Assembly: GCF_910591885.1 (NCBI RefSeq)
Contig: NC_063274.1
Span: forward strand, 310,001 to 374,000
Direction of reading: 5' to 3'
Length of the DNA stretch: 64,000 bases
From: Bombus terrestris
Lineage: Eukaryota; Arthropoda; Insecta; Hymenoptera; Apidae
Below, piece by piece: positions 1 to 13,871 of this stretch. Position 1 is the first letter of the stretch; every line of letters begins with the position of its first letter. The translations under genes were made by a program, and so were the position numbers. A model generated the notes under the pieces. That model was not told the DNA's origin. It ran no database searches and worked only from the letters and a program-made list of their open reading frames with translations.

Positions 1-2634
1 TCGGGCGGTGATCGGGAAACTTTGGCACCGAACAAATTACGGTAGATTCGATGGTGCACAGGTGATGCACAGTTGCGTCAATAAAGGGCTGTTGCGGAGG
101 CAGTAGGCGAGAAAGGCAAATCGATAGCTTTGGTTGTTTGGAAAGTTAATTCGCACGATCGATGGAACCGGTGTTGTCGATTAGTCGGCATTGTTCGCGG
201 TGAACGTGACCGTTGTTCATTGAAACGATGAAAATGTATTTATCGAAAGGATTATAACGGGCGGCGATTAAGCCGATTACCGCAGCTGGTCACTTTACGT
301 TTGCATCATGGTTTGTCTAATATCCGGCACGACGGACGAGTAAATATTAAATTCAAATTATCGTATGTATAAGGTCGTTGGACCGTTCGCGGAGAGACAC
401 GATCGCGAGCAAGTAAATTCCCGTTACGATTAGATAATCGACGATAATCCACGAAACGATCGATCCTCTATTCCTTTTAGGATAATAGAGCTGGTTAAAC
501 TGATTATGACGCTACAGTAACAGGTTACGATGTACAGTTTATTCCAACAACTCGTAGACATAGACAGTCGCGCTCGCCGTCTATAGATATAAGTTAAATA
601 GATGGCCGCCTCGATCGAGGGATGGATCCTGAGTTACGTAAAGAGTCACCGGACGTAACAAGGTATATCGGCGATCGTAAAAGGTTGGCTTTTTCCTCTT
701 GAAAAATCAATGAGAAGATCGGAGTAAGGTGACCGTGTCAGGAACAGGTATTTCTTTTGGTTCGTCGGAAATATTACGTAACAAAGATAGGTTGATAAAT
801 ATCGCCGAAACGAACAAAACAGTTAGTTAGATTAGCGTACAGTTTACAGTATCTAGCTATTTTTTCATATCGTGACACGTATATCGGGACACGTTTCGGT
901 TTTCGGTAAGTCGTATCTAGCGATATTACATCGTGCTGTCGGTTAGGCGTGACTCGCCCTCTCGAACAGGCTACGTATAATACAACTTTGATCCCAGCGC
1001 GGATTTCTCTCAAAGTCGAGAGATTAGTTGGGATTTTCTCGCGCGATCCACTCGACGAACTTTCGCCACCAGTTTGCCAACGTGGGCGGGAAAATCGGTA
1101 GCCGCTGATCTGTCCCGTTTCGTTATTCCTTCGCCGTAAGAATCTTTAGACGCGTCGATCTTTCCGACTTACTCGCGAAGCGTAAGGCGTAAGGCGTAAG
1201 GCGTTCTTAGTAAAGGGAAAGAGAAATTTGGATAAATATGGTGCGAAAGGAAAGATAGAGGGAAAAATTTGATAAGAATCTTTTTAGTAGAATTATCGAA
1301 GATGATCGAAAACGGGGATGCGTATATTTCAGGTTTATTAAACGTCGTTTTATGCTCTGTTGAAATATTATTTTATATGGAACGATATTTCCCATTACAT
1401 CGCGTAAATATCGATTGAAAACAATTGCTATTATAATTGTAAATACCGATTAATTTCGATTAATTATTCGATTTATCTGAAAATGGAAGAATCGAACTCG
1501 GGAAACAAGCTGCGTTCCTAGTTCGAAGATTCGATGATCTCGAGAGATCTGCCGATTCTATGGAATTTTGTGACCAAAGTTGCCGAATAGTTACCTGCGT
1601 TGACCGATTTCCATGTCCTCGTCGACTTCTTCTCGTTCCCAATCCAATGACTAAAATCGTTGTTACTCGGGTACCACCGTTTTACGCTATTAGATTAGAT
1701 TACCACCTACCGCCACCGTCTTTAACGCATCAAAACGAATGCCGTTGAAACTCGCTGTTGGAAGAAGATGTGGATACACGAACATGGTATAGTACATCTA
1801 CTGTACGTACGTACGTTGTACGTATGTCAGGGGAGAGTGGTGGAAAACGAGATCGGCTAGGAGGCAACTATCTGGCAACTTGGCCACTTTCCGTAAAGAA
1901 CAAGAAAATTATACGCAATTGCGTTTGTTAGGTACGCCGATCTCATGGGACGAGGTAATTAAAGTAGATCGGTTTCAATATTTTCAGTGTCTTGGGTATA
2001 TTTAAAAATATTTACCTTATATCTAAGTTATACGGTTAGTGGTTAGTGGAGATATTTACAGTAGCGATTTCTTTTATCGATAATAAATCGGTAAATATGC
2101 TGTTCCTTCGAAATCCAACCTTCGAACAACGCGAAAACGATTTCTACAACTCGATATAAAAAATAAAACAATTCGCTATTTATACGTATATAATTCACGT
2201 AATTCGCTAAAAAATGGTTTTCTTTATCGTAGGGAATTTCGTCTAAGCGAATTTGTCTCGTATCTTTGACACATCCTATACGCACGAGATATCTATCGAT
2301 ATGGAATAAAAGTTGAAAAATTCGATTTACGTCGATTCGCTCGCACTTGCGTCAACTGTCTTTACGCTTACAAGTATCGAAGGAATCCGATGATACAATA
2401 CGATGTAAAGCGGAAACGCGAATTTGCTAGTTTCGTCAACGACTCTACACGATACAGCGGGTGCAAGAATTCTCTCGAGATAGACATCGACGTTGTTCGT
2501 AATAGTAACGTTTTACGGAGCTCTTTCTTTTCAATTACCTACCGAACGATCGATTATATTACAACAATCTTTTTCTTTAGTAACCCAACTCGGCGCGTTC
2601 GCGTATCGATTACGCCGAGTTTTACTCTATCGAC

Positions 2635-2714
2635 AATTAGGTAATTAGGTAATTAGGTAATTAGATAATTAGGTAATTAGATAATTAGATAATTAGGTAA
2701 TTAGGTAATTAGGT
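2635..2714. repeat. 8-bp minisatellite, 10 copies
   Basis: Ten head-to-tail copies of AATTAGGT, three of which read AATTAGAT. The copies are otherwise identical, so the array is recent or homogenised. It lies in non-coding DNA downstream of the receptor gene. Confidence 0.95.
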
Positions 2715-3504
2715 AGCCATTGAATTTTAAACGCTCGACAGTTTTCAAGTTTCGTTGGTATTTTACGAGGTTGTTGAGCGGTGCGAGACGAATGATTTAC
2801 AATTTAAACAAAGACACGCTTACAAAACGTTGAGACATTTATCGTTTACTCGCGTAGGTAATTCGGTCGAACGTTCCAAGTGGGAAATTTGATCGAAAGT
2901 CGGAGCACTGACAAAGCGTAACGATACACGCGTAGTTCCGTATAATTTGTCTAATTTCTATAATCAATAGGTAGTTTTCACGATACAAGTAGACGCCACA
3001 TAGAAATAACGAATTTTACACCGAGTCTGCGAATTTTTCCATGCAACGTTCCAAGATGGATGCTACGCTAGATACGTGTGTATTAAACCGAGGTGTCGAG
3101 GTCGTCGAAAGTTTGTCCTTTTGCTTTTAATATAATATCCTTTTATCTTGATTCCAATGGTATAGAATAGGATATGTATGCGAGATACGTACTCGTTTTT
3201 AACTTATTCAAACCACCGATAATCGCGTTTACTCGAAATTTCGAAAGATCTTGCAAAGATGAAAACGCGCGTCGCTCCATAGTCGATTAACTCGTAATCG
3301 TTGTAAACTGGTAAATCGCTAACGCGATAAATATCTTCTATTTTCGTTTCTCGCTTACACGATCGAACAACGTAGCCACGAACGTCAGACTTTTCACGCT
3401 TGGTACCTCCGACAGCGGAACAAAGCGGCTCGACATGGATATTTGATCGCGTTACACGCGTTAGTAAATCGATGGTGAATAGTCGAATCGAACGGCATTA
3501 CGAA

Positions 3505-3537
<33 letters not shown>
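3505..3537. repeat. GAC trinucleotide repeat, 11 copies
   Basis: An uninterrupted (GAC)11 run followed by an imperfect AAC GAC unit. It produces artificial poly-Asp and poly-Ser frames. It lies about 100 bp past the stop codon of the minus-strand receptor, so it may be in that gene's 3' UTR as a GTC run. Confidence 0.95.
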
Positions 3538-3637
3538 AACGACAAAACAACGAGGGTGAGAAACACAATGGTCGTGCGCGTCGCGCGACGCGATTGGGTT
3601 GTATAGTTGAATTTGCTCGAAAACGTTTCCGTCGCTC

Positions 3638-6600
3638 CTATATGTATCTTCGTAGGTTGCAATGGTACCTGGTCATAGTTTTCAGTATCTTGCGCAGCAA
3701 CTGTTGCAGACAACGCCTAAACGTGATGCCGCACATTGCGTACAATAAGAAATTGATGCTGAAGTTGGTGTAATAGAGAAGCATGAAGAACTGCTGCAAA
3801 CACCAGAGCAGGTCGGGCGTGTTCTTGCGGGCCAGCGTGAAGAAGAACACGCACAATCGGATCACGTAACTGGAAAACGAGAGTTTGCTCGCTGGTAAAT
3901 CAAAGTTGCCAGCTAGTCGGAAGAATCGTATGTATAGGAATGCGGGAATGTGCGACGCGAGCAAAAGGAAAATGATTTACGCGCAAACGAACGCAATGAA
4001 TTTGTATTTATTATCCGTAGACGTCGTTAGAACGACCGTTTACCTCGGCAGATTGAGAAGAATGAAAACGGTGCTGATGAGAAGCAGCATTTTCGTGATG
4101 CTCTGTTGATTCCTCGTTGACACGAGATTCCTCGAGGACGATCTAATATCTGCAACAGAGAAAGAAAAAGTATTGCAAGTACAAGGAATTTCCGCGGCGA
4201 CGTTCGAATAACTCGACTTTCGCCTTCTGTTTGAGCGAATCGCGCAACTTTCCTCTACGTGGCGATTAAGATTCTTTTTTGTTTTTGGAAATTCGTACGA
4301 CCTTTTCGCACGTTCGAAACGAGTAACCTTTCCTCGCCTTGACGGAATCCGTGTACGATTGTGACTACGAATCGAAACGTTAAAAAACGCGGACGTTAAA
4401 AAAGATCAGGAGGACAATTTCCTCGAAGTAAACGAATCGCGAGAAGAATAGAGGCTTGGAAGTAGTCCGGCAGTAGTCGAGTCGATAATTTGGCCGACCA
4501 ATTTAACGATCCAATGTTTCGTCGCTCTAACGAAACGTTACGGTTTCGTTCCGTTTCGCTTTACGCTGGTCTGGTCTGTTCGTTTCCCGCGATAGCAAAC
4601 GCCAAAATGCCTCTTGTACGAGTATCCATCTCGGTGAATCTCGTTGAAAGAAACGAACAGACAAGGAGAAAGAAGCGGACAGCCTGCTCCCGCTCGATTC
4701 TATCTTGGATCCGTCTTAAAAATTCTTTCCTCGGATTTCTATAAAACCGAATTACCAACGGGCTCGAACGAACCACCAGTTGCGTTTGAAGGTGATCCTA
4801 AGGAGAGTCAGGACTAACGATGTTCGATAAAAAAAGTCGAACCAGATCGGAACATGGTCGACATCGACGTCCAATTTCGTACACCGTGAGACGAGTTTCG
4901 TTTCTAGAGTTCGCAGAGAATAGGCGAGTTATTCGAGCGTGTGGTTTGGCCTGTTTTAGACGCTTCGCTTTCTACGTATCTGTACATAGGTAGACACAAA
5001 GGATACACGTATGTGTACTTACGTATACAGCGAGTTGCTATTTCGGGTAACTGACAAGCGTTTCGTGGGGTTGATGGCGGCGCGGACGTGGTTTGATGCC
5101 GAGAGTGATGAGAATGGTTGTTCTTGGACGAGTGAAACGATTGCTGCGAAGGTGGCCGTCGGCCTCCGACCACTGGTCCTAGATTAATGCCGCCGGCGCT
5201 GTTGTTGCTGCTGCCGGCACTCTGAAAACCGACGAACAACTTTACCAACGATTTACCAGCAATTTCGCTACGTAGCGAAACGTAGCGAAACGTAGCGAAA
5301 CGTAGCGAAACGTAGCGAAACGTAGCGAATTAGAAGCGACAACACGGCGGAGAAAGCCGATTCGATTAAGCGACGCGACACCGCTACGACGAGAGATAAC
5401 CCGCTGGCAATAAAGGTCCACGGGAAGCCAATAATTTTTCAGCCACGATATCAGTTTCTTGAAACGTTATCCTACTTATTATATCGGGATGGTTAGACGG
5501 GCTACCGTATCCTTTGCCATGCTGGTCACGAACGCGTTACTTAACCACGATCCTCTAATAAGCTATACGCGTGTCTCATCTATCATAATCACCTTAAATG
5601 CTGTTTTGTCCGGTGAACGATACCATACGATACGAGAAAAACTTATCCTTGCTTTGGATCAAACGATAGATATTACGACTAATGAGGTATTTGCGTCAGA
5701 GGTACAGTCGACGTAAAGTTGTTGGCAAACTCTTGATCGAAACGCGAATTTATTTATCTCGCAGCTATATCCGAGGCAACATCGTTTCGCCACCGCGGTT
5801 TCCGTCGAGTTTCGGTTAATCTAGAGCGAATAGGGTGTACGCGTGATTCGGCGTTAAATTCCTCTTCTATTTCGAGTCCGCTTCGAGCGAAAATTTTCAC
5901 GAATAAAGAAGAACGAGTATTCTTTTGCGATTGAATTATTTTCGCAGAATTATTTTTGCAATTGTCGCGTACATATATAACAGATTCGGTCATTGGCCGG
6001 CGATACGCTATGGATAAAAGTGGATAAAAGTACTTCGTATCGGTTGAAACGACAAACGCGTCGTTTCCGAGCGCGAGTAACAATTTGCAACTTCAACGGG
6101 CATACGGATATCGCGCGAACCAGCCGTCCGGTAGAAGGAGAATGTAGGTTAACGCGGCTCGTCCAAGTTATTTACACCGGATCGCGACGAATAGCAAGAA
6201 GGAGCGTTTTCCTGCTTAGTTTTCCTGCCATCGTAGAACTGAAAACAGTTGCAAACGCATCCATCTTTATTCGCTTTCTATCGTGGCATTTCGATCGAAC
6301 ATAGAAGCGACGGTCTCGTATCTTTGTACAACGTTTTAGATAAGCGGAACAAACGGTTATTTAACGAGGTTGTTTCTGTTGGTAGAGCTGTCTGTTTCTT
6401 ATTTTCGAGAGCAAGCGAAGCGTTCGTTGCTCGCTAATTTTTCATCGTCGATTATTCGACGTAAATCGTAGCTTTGGAATCGGCAAACGACGATCGTCGT
6501 CGAGTTACGACACGACTCGCCGCTATATCTAGCGTATAAATCTGACATCGATCGGAGGAACTTTGATCTTTACGAATCGTTCGGAAAATGGCCGAAAATC

Positions 6601-9600
6601 GTACGATCGAACGGTACCCTATCTTCAACTGTCTGAAACGAATATTTGAAAAAGTATGAAACGGGGGCTTGATTCGAACGAAGAATTTCAATCGGGGTAG
6701 AAAATAAAGATGTAAACGCGAGGAATGAAACGTTCTTATAACGGCTTTTCTTCCCCTTTACGCCTTATAACGTTATCGTAACGTGGAAGAAACCCGAAAC
6801 TCAAAATTTTCTTATTCGTTCTTATTCGCAAATTCGTTTTCGAACGGTTTTCTTGCGATTTCTCGCTCGACTATTTAGTCGGCCATTATCGCGGTATAGT
6901 AATAATCGATTCTTTGGGCAGAAAGAATTCGAAAAGAGTTGGTTTCTTCGATCGGTTAATCAGCAACGGATTCGTAAGATCGAACGATAGAAGGAACAAT
7001 TTAGTGCCGCGAAACGTACGAGTCTCGCAAAATTCGTCCGACGCGATCAAAAACACCTTCTCCTTCTTTTCCTTTTTTTCTTTTTTCTTATCGGGTCACG
7101 GTCTATCGAAAGAGGCGCCTCGTTAAAAAAAAGCGATATCGTCGGTAGAGTCGAGGGAAAAGCGCACGCAAAGTGTGAAATCAGCCAGCTTTATGCAGAT
7201 TTCATGGTAATATCGATTGCGAGAGTGTGTGGGTATCGAGTATACGCGATTCGATGATCGTCCCACTTGGACTAGAGCGGCGCGTGGCGTTGATAAAGCG
7301 AGCCGATATATCGGGTGACCCTGGAAACGCGGAATATTTGAATAATTTACGATAAGAGAATAAGGAGGTGCAGGCGCGACACTACGTCGAACGGAATATA
7401 GCAAGGGGCCGTAAACTATAATTCCCATAGTGGGGCCGCTAACGAATACCGTAGATTTCGGTGCTATACCGCCTTCTCCCGATGCCGAGCGTATTTCGTT
7501 GGAAGCGAATAAAAATTTATCATCTGGTCGATAACCGTTAAAGGAAAGGGAATCGTTACGATCGTACAACGAAATTGTCGTTGTTCAAATTGTCGTTGCG
7601 AAAGAGGCGGATACATTTGGTTCGTAAACCTTTAAACGGACGATTTTCGGTCGAGAAACGGAAGCTCGAAGAGAAAAACAGATCGAGTAGAACACCGTAT
7701 TCGATCGATTCGAGTTTTCGTAATACCACCGATACGACGCACGCGAATACAAGCTGTTGTTTCTTGCGCTTGGCAACGAACCACGCTCTAGAAAAGCGCT
7801 CCTCTTCTTTTCATTTTCCACGAGTTTCGCCTCGATGGTTTAAATTGGCTTCGCGGCGAACGAAATTGCACGGAATACAATATCCATGATGAAGATGCGC
7901 ACGGTCGTCGCGACCTGACGCGACATCGCGCCACGTCACGCTCCTGTCGTCCAATTGATTTCGTTTGTCGTCTCGTCCCGATAACATTGCATCCGCAACA
8001 TTATATTCCCATTTAACAAAGCGTCGACCGAGATGGTTGTTTGCCAGCACGTTCGAACGTTTCCTGACAGCCGTTGCTTTCGTTCTATCAAGTTTCTATC
8101 GTCGGATAGATTTTGGTCGGTCGGTCGGTCGATCGACAAACTCGTTAAACAGTCCACGTTTCCGACGTACCGCCACGCTGTAATTTCATTTGCAATCGTG
8201 CAACTGTTAAACGCGAGAGTCCGATGTAACCTAAATACGGTTAAATACGATTTAATCGCCGACAAATTTGGCACGCATCGCATCGCCGTTCGGATCGTCG
8301 AGTTGGCTTTGCTTCAGGGTCGATAAGACGGTGTTGTAATTGCAAGTACGAGCGGTCGTCGTCTCGATCTTGATATTATCCTGTTTTTAACGTAACGATA
8401 AAGTCAATGGTCGCGAACGATGATCGACGCGAAATTACCGATTCCGTGAGTTTCAAATTTAACGCGTTTCATTCGTCACGAATATTTCTTATCGCGTGGC
8501 TGTAATGCTTTGAATATCGAAGAAAGAAAGCGCATACCGTAACTGTGCCACGATATCTCCGGTCGAAAGAAAGGTTCGATATTCGAGGTAACGTTTCGTC
8601 GAGGGAAGCCCGCGTTTCAGAAAACGAACCAAATTCGATCGAATCGAATTACCAATTTTTGAAAAAGCAATTTCGTTTCGTCGTCGACGACTTTTTCATT
8701 TCTGTGTAATAATACGAGTCACGTGGCTACGCCCCGTTTATTTATCGGGAAGCACTCGATAATTTTCTGCCAATGACAGATTTATCGCGACATTGGCAGA
8801 GGTAGGATGGAAAGAGGCTATCGCGTTTGAACAAATATCGGTGCGCGTTGCAGCGAAGAATAAAATCGTTTAACGATTCGTCCGAGACCGTTGCCGCCCC
8901 CTTGCATCCACCTACCATCGATTCGTTCCACTGTCAAAGACAAACGAACTATCACAAAAGACAAATTGACGAACGAAAGTGTACCGTCGTGCCGAACGAT
9001 CACCGTTTACGCTCGAACATCGAAACAGAGAATATCCATAGAGAGCGATAGGCGGCGATTCGCTGTCGTTAAAATTCGCACGAAGCGTGGTTCGTTGTAC
9101 GGAAGCGCGTTTCGATCCGGTTACGGAGCAAAACGACGCGCATCGACGTATCATAGCCGAGCGATCGAAAACTCCGCGAAGATGAATGGCGACGGTTACG
9201 TAAGCCGAAGATATTTATACGATGATCGAAAATAGCTGATTCGCGGTTACCGACCATCGAAAGGCGAGAGCAGAGAGGGGAAAAAATCAACGAGAGCTCG
9301 GGAGGCGATCGTTCCATTCCGTTGGGTGATCGGTGATCGATCGTCGTTGCGTTACGTCCGGCACCGACGATTCCGTGTCGCAAACGGGAATAAAATTTCG
9401 CACGCGAGAACAACGTCTTTCGCGACTCTTTAATTTACTCGCGCCGATATCGTACATATATTTAAACCACCTAGAAACAGTTATTACGATTGATTTAACT
9501 CGTAATTTAACTCCAGCTGTGTAAGCGCGTGTGCTTTGAGATATCGCTCGTAACGGTGTATAATAAGCAAAAGCGAAGATTCGATTGATCGATTAAATTT

Positions 9601-12600
9601 CGATCCGTCCGTTTCTTTCATTACGATTTTGTTAGTTGGAAACCCCGCCACTCTTCGAACAACGCTACGCCTCTCGTTTTTCCATTCTATTACCTTTTGA
9701 AAAGTTCTTTTTTCGAAAGTTTGATTTTCCATTCATCCGCTCTCCTAAATCCTCGATCCTTTTCTTCGATACACGCACACAAGTCTGTAGCGTTTCTGGC
9801 TTGAACGATACCAAGTTGCGCCATATTTGGTTAACCATATCGAAGAGAATTATTTTTTTATATAAATTTCCGAGAAAATACGAAACGTTGAATAGTCGAT
9901 GCTTCGGCAAAATGAAACGTTGGAAATTTCAACGAGATAATTGCGTATCGACGACAAGGACGAGCAAACAGAATACCTATAGCAGAGCTCAGGTGGACTA
10001 TGCGACTACCGTACGCTGGATAAATTGTTTAAATCGACGTTTCGTCTTATATACGCGTGAAAGATAGAAAGATTCGATTTACACCGGATCTTTACTTACG
10101 CCAAAGACAGTCTTTCGGGACTCGTCGATAAAGAGATGCGAATCAACGCGGAATCGTGGTAAAATGCCCAGTTACCGCACCCTTTCGTCGCAAATACGTC
10201 TTTTTACTTGCTCTCCGTTGTCGTCCCTGCATCTAATTGCGAGCTACGCGCTGCTTTGTCAATCACCTTTGCTGCTATGCGCGTTACTAGGTGCAGAAGG
10301 GACCGCGTCTGTTTTCTCTCCTTTGTTCTTCCTCTTCTCCGTATCCGTTTTTCCGTGTCCTGCTTTCCGTTCCATCGCAATAACAAAGTATCGCTGGAGT
10401 TCGCGCTACCCTCTCAGCTTTATCACGCTCCGTTGCCGGAATACGTCCACGCGAGATTCTTTCTTACTATTCGTTCCGCGCTCCGCGATCGCACGTACGG
10501 CAGAGTTGCCCGCGCAACCCAACCGCCTTATACATTTATAACGGCTCGAGACACGAATTTTACAACGAGTACGTTCGTAGTTATATTTTAAGACTACAGT
10601 CTTTAACGCTACACGCAATATCTCGCGTATCGAATCGTAAATCACATAGCGTTAAATAATCGTATCGCGTAAAACTTTGCGAAACCAGCAGGCGACGAAT
10701 CTGCCCGTTACGTCGTTAACCCGCGTATTGGCTGGATGTGCCTGCGAACGGATGAAAATGGGGGGAAAAGGGGGATCGAAAGATGGATCGAATTCGAGAT
10801 ACGTAGCGTCGCAAACGTACGTTAACGTAACGCTTGCCAACGCTTTTAAACTCTTACGGGGTTATTCGTTCTAGGCGATCGATCCGATTTAGCTATAAAT
10901 CGAAAGATTCGAATCGAACGAACGTTGGAAAGGCTGTCGTGTCGCGAACGTTTTTACGAGTCACCGTCGGATCGGATCGGTCGAACGGATCGACTATTTT
11001 TGGAATTCGTGATACGTTCGTTCACGCGTGTAAAATCTAAATTACCGAAACACGGTAGACTATCTCGAAGTTTACGCAACGTCGAAGTAGCGTCCTTTAG
11101 AGACGCGGCAATTCGGAACAACGTTTTGCGCGTAGCGACGCGACGATTCGTTCAAAGTTCATAGACTCGAACTGATCGAATTTTTCTGGCTATACGCTAT
11201 TGCGAAACTCGACGTTTGCGTTGGTTTGCTCGTTCCAAAGTTATAACGAGTTTCTCTGTTTTTGGTCGTTGTTGGCCGTGTTGTCGGATCGAATCGATAT
11301 AATTTAACGCAATTCGATTTATGTTTTCCGTGGACAGATAAATTGGCATGCATAAATCGTTCGAACGAAAATCGCTGGATATTCTAAAATATGCTTTGCC
11401 CGTGAAACATCCTACGAAATAGGAGGACGATACGGTTTCGACCAACTGCTCGTTAACGATAATAAAAAGTCGCGTTAACGTCTACGATTAGACACATCGG
11501 AATATACGAGTATACGAGTTATCCTGCGACGAGGATACGAGTTGATCTCGGTCTCCTTTCTAGTTTCGGCCCATGGTATATGGTATAGATGCGCGTAAGC
11601 GAAAGATAGGAGAAGTAAAAGCTTGGAAAGGATCGAGCAAATTTAAGAGAAATTCGTTAGGTTGGAAGCGATCGAAAACACATTTGCGTTAAGAAGGGCA
11701 AAATCGAGACAACCGGTCCAAGTTGGCACCTATCGTGGCTACCGCGTGATATATTACTGGCTCTGTATACGCACGATCCTCTGGTCCGATCGGCGTTTTA
11801 TGCGTCTAAATAAATGTCTTTGGTCGAAACACTTGATCCACGGGAAACGTTTAGGTTAGCGAACCACATTATTCGAAGATCATCGTGCCGGATTAGAAAA
11901 AATAACTCGAACGTTTGAGTTTCTTTCGAAAAACAAGTGGAACAACAACGAGGGAAACGTTTCTAAGCGTGCATTTCACCGCCGATGTTTGTCTTGCACG
12001 CAAGAAAAACAAAAATATAGTCCAGTTACGAGACTGAAGCCAAGCGCGAAGACGGCGTGCATTGAAAATAGCGACGTCCATTAACCGTCGAATCTTTGAA
12101 CGAGACGTGATGAGAGGGCGTCGCCTTTTTTCCCCTTCGATTCGCCGCTAGTCGTTGGAAATACGCGCGCGCCTGTCGAACGTTTCTCTCGAAAAGGAAA
12201 GTTAACCAAGCTGTGGTGGCACTTTCACGAGCGAAAAACTCGCGCGATTCTTTGTTCGACCGAACAGCTTTTGTAAAAAGAACTGCGTCGAGAATGGTAA
12301 CGATGCAACGATGCAACGTGCCAACGCCGCCACTCGAAAGTCGATCGAAAAGTCGTTTCTCGCGATAGAATCGGTTCTCTTTGACTTACTTCCTATTACG
12401 AATAATATCGAACTAAATAAGATATTGGATCGAATTGAAATGGAAGGGTCGAAGCGAAAGGCAAGTTCGTAGGACGAAGGTGAAACGATGCACGTTCTTA
12501 CGATCTTACGTTCTTAGGATCGTAACGAGATGGATATAACGCGATCGACAAAAGCCTGAAACAGGGTGAAACCCAAACTTGGATACTCAAACGAACGCTT

Positions 12601-13871
12601 AAATGCTCGACTTTGAAAGCGTTTGAATTACTTTTTGCGAAAAAAGACAGAAGCGTGGAATAAATTGTTGATAATTGTTGGAATAAATTACAAACAGTTA
12701 CGTTACGTTGTTTGTGACCGATAATCGTCGATCGATATTAATATTTGGCATCGATTTCGTATTAACGTTCGAGTTTGCCCGGATCGAACGACGTTGACGG
12801 TTGGTAGAGTCGAACGCGTTTGCTTTGCGCGACTGTACGCGTGTACGTAGCGCGTACAATGGAAAGCTAATTTACCATGGATATAGTTAGCGATCGAAGA
12901 TTTTCTTATCGCGTAATCGCGGTATGTAACGTTGAATCGAATACCGGCAGCCTGATCTGGTCGGACGATCGAACGATCGGATTTTCACTCACCGGAATCT
13001 GATTCAGATTGATGTCGGACTGTTCTCTGCTCGGGCAGTCCGTGGACGTGGTCGAAGACTGCTTGAATCGTCTGCTGAACCTCAACAAGTTCCTCATGAT
13101 CATAGTGTTCATGACGATGATAAGTACGAGCGGCGCGATTAGACTGGCGATGCTGTCGATTATGCTGATTATCTTCATCGTCTCCAAGTATTCGACCTTG
13201 AGATCGCAATAATCTTCGCCGTCCCTGTTGATCACTCCGGCCGTGACAAAGGAGTAGGAATGACTGGCCAATGCCAAAATCACCAACACCAGTACTATGG
13301 TCTTTGCCCTGGCTATAGTGCATATATGAGGTCTGTGTAGAGGGTACTGAACAGCTATGAATCTCTCCACCGTGAACGCAACGATCAACCAGACGCTCAA
13401 AGAGCTGCAGACGGCGCTCACGTAGACCAACGTTTCGCACCAACCCTCTTTGTTGAACACCTTCCATCCTAGCGTGTTGTTCAACCAAACTAAAAGCAAA
13501 GTGACCAAGAAGCCAAAGTCGGCGGTGGCCAGGGCGGCCAGGTAATAGCTGGAGCTTCGTATTCTCAGATGCGTGTTTAGAAAGACGACGCAGGACAACA
13601 GATTGCCCACCAAGCCTAGCAAAATGATGGAGGGAATGTAGTACTGATGAAAGAAATCCAGTAGAAAGTAGAGAGCGTGACAAGCTTCTATCGGTTTCTC
13701 CTCGAGATCCAGGCTTGGATCGAAGCTTTTGTTTCTGTAACCGTAATGCGTCAAATTGGCCCACGTGGTTGGGGTGGCGGACCGTCGGGAACGTGCGGAT
13801 ACGTCTACGCTCGAGGAATCCTGAACGCCGCATCTCGTACGTAGATTGTACGTGGACGCGACCGGCAACAT
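3638..13871 (-). CDS. Class A neuropeptide GPCR, CNMamide-receptor-like (4 exons)
   Basis: Exons in coding order: 13871-12993, 5221-5023, 4149-4044, 3869-3638. Reading phases 0, 1 and 2 match at the three junctions and give 471 aa. It is a seven-helix, G-protein-coupled plasma-membrane receptor. The N-terminus is about 70 aa with NxS/T sites at N39 and N47. TM1 carries GN at 89-90, TM2 carries D118, and C145/C222 can form the TM3-ECL2 disulphide. ERF (169-171) replaces DRY, and NFLLY (434-438) replaces NPxxY. Exon 2 encodes most of a long intracellular loop 3 rich in Ser, Asn, Gly and His; exon 3 carries TM6 and exon 4 TM7 and the tail. The TM2-TM3 segment and the VERFIAVQYPL stretch resemble insect CNMamide receptors; relatives are often annotated as TRH- or ghrelin-receptor-like. 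GPCR identity is firm. The ligand is inferred. Confidence 0.88.
5222..12992 (-). other. Intron 1 of the GPCR gene (7.8 kb)
   Basis: The intron is bounded by GTGAGT (minus strand, next to 12992) and TTTTCAG (next to 5222). No nested gene is recognised. The longest open frames inside (for example 7123-7569 minus, 148 codons) show no family motif or splice support. It contains a 10-bp tandem array close to the 3' splice site (5271-5330). Introns 2 (4150-5022) and 3 (3870-4043) are shorter and appear empty. Confidence 0.75.
5263..5330. repeat. 10-bp tandem repeat with an 18-bp palindrome at its edge
   Basis: Six copies of CGTAGCGAAA at 5271-5330. The preceding bases make positions 5263-5280 a perfect 18-bp palindrome. 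On the minus strand the array lies about 40-110 nt upstream of the 3' splice site of receptor exon 2, so it occupies the usual branch-point and polypyrimidine zone. Confidence 0.95.

Larger units (their letters stand above)
1..3637. other. Non-coding stretch beyond the 3' end of the GPCR gene
   Basis: No gene is recognised here on either strand. The open frames are short (at most about 85 codons), have no recognisable motif and are interrupted in all frames. The part next to 3638 probably holds the 3' UTR of the minus-strand receptor; an ATTAAA-type signal in minus orientation lies near 3125-3131, but I cannot assign it firmly. The stretch contains an 8-bp minisatellite (2635-2714), a GAC trinucleotide run (3505-3537) and three copies of a GCGTAAG word near 1183-1205. 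It is CpG-rich like the rest of the left half of the window. Confidence 0.6.

Noticed and set aside
7123..7569. A 148-codon minus-strand frame in the receptor intron
   Set aside because: No signal peptide, domain or repeat pattern. This length is expected by chance in CpG-rich introns.
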